Part shown: one piece after another, positions 60,745-64,000 of the stretch
How positions within the stretch are numbered: position 1 is the first letter of the stretch
Layout of the letters: each line of letters opens with the position of its first letter
From: CAZADH01 sp964483805
GTDB taxonomy: Bacteria > Muiribacteriota > Ozemobacteria > Ozemobacterales > Ozemobacteraceae
Assembly: GCA_964483805.1 (NCBI GenBank)
Contig: CAZADH010000006.1
Coordinates: forward strand, 1-64,000
Length of the DNA stretch: 64,000 nt
Direction: 5' to 3'
Program-made: the position numbers and the translations under genes
The notes under the pieces: generated by a model
The model's input: only the letters and a program-made list of their open reading frames with translations
Database searches by the model: none
Told to the model about the DNA's origin: nothing

Positions 60745-61353
60745 ATGCATGATCCCCAACCGGCCGACCCGACCTCGTGGGTGCGCATTGGTCGCATCGC
60801 CCGCGAGGTCGGCCTGGCCGGATGGGTCAAGGTCGAACCGCTCACCGACTTCTACGAGCGGTTTTCCCCCGGGGCCTGCCTGACCTTGCTGCGGCGGATG
60901 GCTGCCCCAGCCGCCACGCCCCCCGTGGCCGCTGAAGCGGCGACCGAGCCGGCGGAACCCATTCCCCACGTCGAGCAGGTCGTGGTTGCCGACGCGCGCG
61001 ACGGCCCCAAGGGCTCGATCCAACTGTTGTTCACCGGCATCGAAACGTGCGAGGGCGCCCGGGCGCTGGTCGGCAGTTACATCGTCGTGCGGGCTGAAGA
61101 TCGCATGCCGTTGGCCGACGACCAGTTCTACACCGACGAACTTACCGGCCTGGTGGTGTGCAATCCCGACGGCAGTGAAGTGGGCACGGTCGAGGGTTTT
61201 GATGATGTGCCGGGCAACCCGTATCTCACCCTGCGCACGGCCGACGGCCGGGAAGCGCTCGTGCCATTTCGCCGCGTGTTCGTTGCCCGCATCGACCGTC
61301 GCCAACGACGCCTGCACCTGGCGGTGCCGCTGGCGACCCTGATGTTTGCCTGA
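60745..61353 (+). CDS. rimM: Ribosome maturation factor RimM
   Basis: A 202-aa protein with the RimM N-domain (VRIGRIAREVGLAGWVKVEPLTDF) and PRC-barrel (LADDQFYTDELTGLVV, ALVPFRRVFVARID). It assists assembly of the 30S head. An Ala/Pro/Glu-rich insertion near residues 53-75 is not usual. The ATG overlaps a dispersed motif at 60731-60748. Confidence 0.92.
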   Translation: MHDPQPADPTSWVRIGRIAREVGLAGWVKVEPLTDFYERFSPGACLTLLRRMAAPAATPPVAAEAATEPAEPIPHVEQVVVADARDGPKGSIQLLFTGIETCEGARALVGSYIVVRAEDRMPLADDQFYTDELTGLVVCNPDGSEVGTVEGFDDVPGNPYLTLRTADGREALVPFRRVFVARIDRRQRRLHLAVPLATLMFA

Positions 61354-61372
61354 ACCGGGGCAACGCGACGCC

Positions 61373-62131
61373 GTGATCTTCGACATCGTGACCCTCGTTC
61401 CCGAGATGTTTGCCGGCGCGTTCACCACCAGTATACTCGGGTCGGCATGCCGTGACGGTCTCATCACCGTCAACCTGCATAACTTCCGCGAACAGGCCAC
61501 CGATCGGCACCACACCGTCGACGACACCCCCTATGGCGGCGGCCCGGGGATGGTGTTGCGCCCCCCGCCACTCGCGACACGCCTGCAGCAACTGCGCGCC
61601 CTGAGCCCGCTGGGGCCGGTGATCTTTCTGACCCCACATGGAGTCCCACTGCGGCACGAGGTGGTGCGAGGCCTCGCGCGCTTTCCGCGCCTGACCCTGG
61701 TCGCCGGCCGATACGAGGGGTTCGACGACCGGTTGTTGAGCCAGGCCGATCTCGAGTTGTCGGTCGGCGATTATGTCCTGACGGGCGGGGAGTTTGCCGC
61801 CATGGTGGTGGTCGATGCGGTGGCTCGCATGGTGCCAGGCGTCGTGGGTACCGCCGCCTCGGTGGTCGAAGACTCGTTTTTCGGTGGCCGGCTCGATCAT
61901 CCCCAGTACACCCGCCCGCAGACCTGGCAGGACCGAGACATCCCCGCGGTGTTGCGGGGCGGCAACCATCGCGACATCCTCACGTGGCGGACCGCGCGGG
62001 CGATGGTGCGTACCGCGGTTCGTCGGCCCGACCTGCTGCGCCGACGGACAACCGACAGTGAGGAGCGGGCCTGCCTGCAGCACGCACTGCGGCCCGCCAA
62101 TGCGGCAGGGACGACGCAGGCGAAACCATGA
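61373..62131 (+). CDS. trmD: tRNA (guanine37-N1)-methyltransferase
   Basis: A SPOUT methyltransferase that makes m1G37. The 252-aa protein has PYGGGPGMVLRPPP, LVAGRYEGFDDR and SVGDYVLTGGEFAAMV, the knot-forming blocks. The GTG at 61373 begins FDIVTLVPEMF; a TTG at 61346 would add nine residues. It follows rimM by 19 bases. Confidence 0.95.
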   Translation: MIFDIVTLVPEMFAGAFTTSILGSACRDGLITVNLHNFREQATDRHHTVDDTPYGGGPGMVLRPPPLATRLQQLRALSPLGPVIFLTPHGVPLRHEVVRGLARFPRLTLVAGRYEGFDDRLLSQADLELSVGDYVLTGGEFAAMVVVDAVARMVPGVVGTAASVVEDSFFGGRLDHPQYTRPQTWQDRDIPAVLRGGNHRDILTWRTARAMVRTAVRRPDLLRRRTTDSEERACLQHALRPANAAGTTQAKP

Positions 62132-62736
62132 ACGCCCCGACAACCAATGGGGCCGCTTTGCGCCTGCATGTCGCCTTGGTCCATCACCCCGTCGAAGACC
62201 GGCAGGGTCGGCAAACCGCCTCGGCGGTCACCAATCTCGATGTTCACGATCTGGGGCGCCTGGCCCGGACGTACGGGTTGGCCGGCGGTTGGATCGTCAG
62301 TCCGCAACCCGGCCAGCAGGCGTTCGTTCGCCGGATGATCGACCACTGGAACACCGAGGCCGCCAATGTGCTGCGCCCGCACCGGCGCGAGGCACTGGCC
62401 CTCATCCATGTCGTGCCGGCCATTGCCGACATGGCCGACCAGATCAAGGCGGCCGCAAACGGGGAACCACCGCTGCTCGTGGTGACTTCCGCCCGCCGTT
62501 GTGAAAATTCGCTCGATTTTCCGCAATTGACAGGGATGATTAATTCGCGGAAACGTGATATCATCGTACTATTCGGCACCGGGTGGGGTCTGGCCCGCCC
62601 GGTTTTCGAAGCCGCCGATCATTGTCTGGTGCCGGTCGCGGGGCGGACGGGGTACAACCACCTGTCGGTACGCTCGGCGATGAGCATCGTGATCGATCGC
62701 CTGGTGGGTGACCAACGGGCAACCAGCGGACAGTAA
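62128..62736 (+). CDS. SPOUT-type RNA methyltransferase (RNA_Me_trans family)
   Basis: A 202-aa protein that overlaps trmD by ATGA. The segments VALVHHPVEDRQGRQTASAV and LFGTGWGLARPVFEAADHCL match the family often found between trmD and rplS; its RNA target is not known to me. The conserved end VRSAMSIVIDRL is the knot helix. Confidence 0.85.
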   Translation: MNAPTTNGAALRLHVALVHHPVEDRQGRQTASAVTNLDVHDLGRLARTYGLAGGWIVSPQPGQQAFVRRMIDHWNTEAANVLRPHRREALALIHVVPAIADMADQIKAAANGEPPLLVVTSARRCENSLDFPQLTGMINSRKRDIIVLFGTGWGLARPVFEAADHCLVPVAGRTGYNHLSVRSAMSIVIDRLVGDQRATSGQ

Positions 62737-62799
62737 ACCGACCTGAGGTCACCATCGCGCGTTAGCCCGGTGGACCCGGGAAGCGAAGGAGGAAGTGTC

Positions 62800-63198
62800 A
62801 TGAATTCGGTTATCGAAACGATTGAGGCAGGCTATCTGAAGAGCCGCGACCAGGTCCCGGGGTTCCAACCCGGTGATACGCTCCGCGTGCAGATGCGCGT
62901 TCGTGAAGGCGAAAAAGAGCGCTTGCAGGCGTTCGAGGGCGTGTGCATCGCCAAGCGCCACGTCGGCATCAAAGAAGATTTCACGCTGCGCAAGATCAGC
63001 TATGGTGTCGGCGTCGAGCGGACCTTCTTGATCAACTCGCCGATGGTCGCGAGTATCAAGGTTGTTCGCCGTGGTAAGGTCGCCCGCGCGAAACTGTTCT
63101 ACCTCCGCGAGCGCGAAGGCAAGAAGACCCGCGTTAAAGACAAATTCATCGTCAAGACCGGCGAGGTCCAGGACACGCCAGCCACCGAGGGCAAGTAA
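62800..63198 (+). CDS. rplS: 50S ribosomal protein L19
   Basis: A 132-aa protein with PGFQPGDTLRVQMRVREGEKERLQAF, KISYGVGVERTFLINSP and ARAKLFYLRER, all L19 blocks. GGAGGA stands before the ATG at 62800. Slight C-terminal extension. Confidence 0.97.
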   Translation: MNSVIETIEAGYLKSRDQVPGFQPGDTLRVQMRVREGEKERLQAFEGVCIAKRHVGIKEDFTLRKISYGVGVERTFLINSPMVASIKVVRRGKVARAKLFYLREREGKKTRVKDKFIVKTGEVQDTPATEGK

Positions 63199-63221
63199 GC
63201 CCCAACGGTCGCGCGCCCACT

Positions 63222-64000
63222 TTGAGCGATCACACCCCGGAGCACGGAGACTCGTCCGCCGATCCGGTTGTCACGCCGACGCCATCCGGCACCGAATTGG
63301 TGCCGGGTGGTGTTTCGCGTCTTGTCCGCAACATCACGGTCAAGATTGGCGACCAGGAGATGGTCCCGATCGAGCAACTCGACCCCGACGATGTCGTTGC
63401 CGAGACCAACGTCTGGATCGCCGGCACTCTGGATGCGCGCCTGCCCGCCGGGACCCGCCTCGAGCTGGTCCATGAGCCCGAACGACGGCAGGAACGTGTG
63501 CAGCCGCTTCCTGCCGACAAGGGGCGGTTTGCCTGCACGTGCCAACTCAAGAACGGCCTCAATCGTCTGAGCATCCGGGTGATGCAGGCTGACGGCCAAC
63601 CGGCCGAGGAGCCGGTCGAGTGGGGTCTGTTTTACAAGTCTTCATTTCGCGAGTGGAGCGAGACGGTGGCGATCGCGTTTTTTCTGGCCATCATCATTCG
63701 CACCTTGGTGCTGCAGGCATTCTGGATCCCGACCGGCAGCATGGAGAATACATTGTATGGCGAGTCCTGGCAGTTCATTCCGACCCAGGAAGTCGAGCAG
63801 ACCTCGAGCTTCATGCGACGGGTGTACGCTATGGCTGGCCAATGGCGGGTCGACGAGGGCGGGTCGTGGCAACGGTTGGCGCGGCCCGGCGATCGCATCC
63901 TGGTCAACAAGTTCGCCTACGTCGCCGATTTGACGCTTGACGGACGCGTACCGTTCTTGCCCAAGGTCTGGCTGGCCCCACCGAAACGTGGCGACATCGT
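63222..64000 (+). CDS. lepB: Signal peptidase I with N-terminal extension (cut by window end)
   Basis: From about residue 150 this is a type I signal peptidase: membrane helix VAIAFFLAIIIRTLVLQAF, Ser box PTGSMENTL with catalytic Ser, and Lys box RPGDRILVNKFAYV. Before this, about 145 residues form a soluble beta-rich segment (LVRNITVKIGDQEMVPIEQL, NVWIAGTLDARLPAGTRLEL) not seen in usual LepB. The frame is open back to a TTG at 63222, 24 bases after rplS, without a good ribosome site, so the start is uncertain. The 3' end is outside the window. A dispersed AT-rich motif lies exactly in the Ser box codons. Confidence 0.85.
   Translation, partial: MSDHTPEHGDSSADPVVTPTPSGTELVPGGVSRLVRNITVKIGDQEMVPIEQLDPDDVVAETNVWIAGTLDARLPAGTRLELVHEPERRQERVQPLPADKGRFACTCQLKNGLNRLSIRVMQADGQPAEEPVEWGLFYKSSFREWSETVAIAFFLAIIIRTLVLQAFWIPTGSMENTLYGESWQFIPTQEVEQTSSFMRRVYAMAGQWRVDEGGSWQRLARPGDRILVNKFAYVADLTLDGRVPFLPKVWLAPPKRGDI
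63747..63758. repeat. Perfect copy of the dispersed AT-rich motif (AATACATTGTAT)
   Basis: Encodes AAT-ACA-TTG-TAT right after the catalytic serine of lepB. The surrounding gene uses mostly GC-ending codons. Confidence 0.6.

Overview
The window is GC-rich chromosomal DNA (one 10-N scaffold gap) from a diderm, LPS-bearing bacterium. The evidence for an outer membrane is the near-complete set for Kdo (kdsA, kdsB, kdsC, kdsD) and heptose activation (rfaE1, a gmhA-rfaE2 fusion), a lipid A acyltransferase and lptC-lptA-lptB. Type IV-like pilins, a CheC/CheD pair, a sigma-28-type factor and a HAMP protein point to surface motility or signalling. Most housekeeping genes are diverged from the textbook proteobacterial forms, so this is probably a metagenome-derived uncultured lineage. 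I suspect something near Riflebacteria/Ozemobacteria, with low confidence.

Layout. 1-0.8 kb: 3' part of a frameshifted gene. 0.9-8.8 kb (minus): tilS, an unknown membrane-anchored protein, and the threonine genes thrA-thrB-thrC. 9.2-10.0 kb: an exported, extremely Cys/Lys-rich protein. 10.16-21.51 kb: an integrated element bounded by a 17-bp direct repeat that includes the 3' end of tRNA-Met. It carries an integrase, an AlpA-like regulator, a primase-polymerase/helicase and a small terminase subunit but no capsid or tail genes, which is the layout of a phage satellite. Its cargo is a PIN-domain pair, a small membrane protein and a modular lipoprotein. 21.5-21.8 kb: tRNA operon Leu(UAA)-fMet-Met with a clear promoter. 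22.0-30.5 kb: three prepilin-like proteins, a Skp-like periplasmic protein and a 1636-aa exported protein. 30.6-32.5 kb: two exported proteins of unknown role. 32.7-45.8 kb: a long plus-strand LPS inner-core and transport cluster that also contains pyrG. 46-50.2 kb (minus): FecR-like protein, gmk, gpmI, polysaccharide-export protein. 50.5-53.7 kb: pth, cheC, cheD, a small membrane protein, sigma factor. 53.8-56.6 kb (minus): HAMP protein and two tandem galT-type genes. 56.9-58.3 kb: an AT-hook-like protein and a very acidic protein. 58.5-64 kb: SRP/ribosome-maturation cluster ffh-rpsP-khpA-rimM-trmD-RNA methyltransferase-rplS-lepB, the last cut by the window edge.

Two sequence families cut across the genes. 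One is a structured repeat of about 70-80 bp, found between genes in four places (one of them a tandem array with 81-bp period), with compensatory changes in its inner stem. The other is a short AT-rich near-palindrome, best form ATACATTGTAT, scattered every few kb inside and between genes, where it forces codons unlike the GC-rich neighbours. I know no described system that explains the second, and I regard it and the satellite as the most interesting content here.
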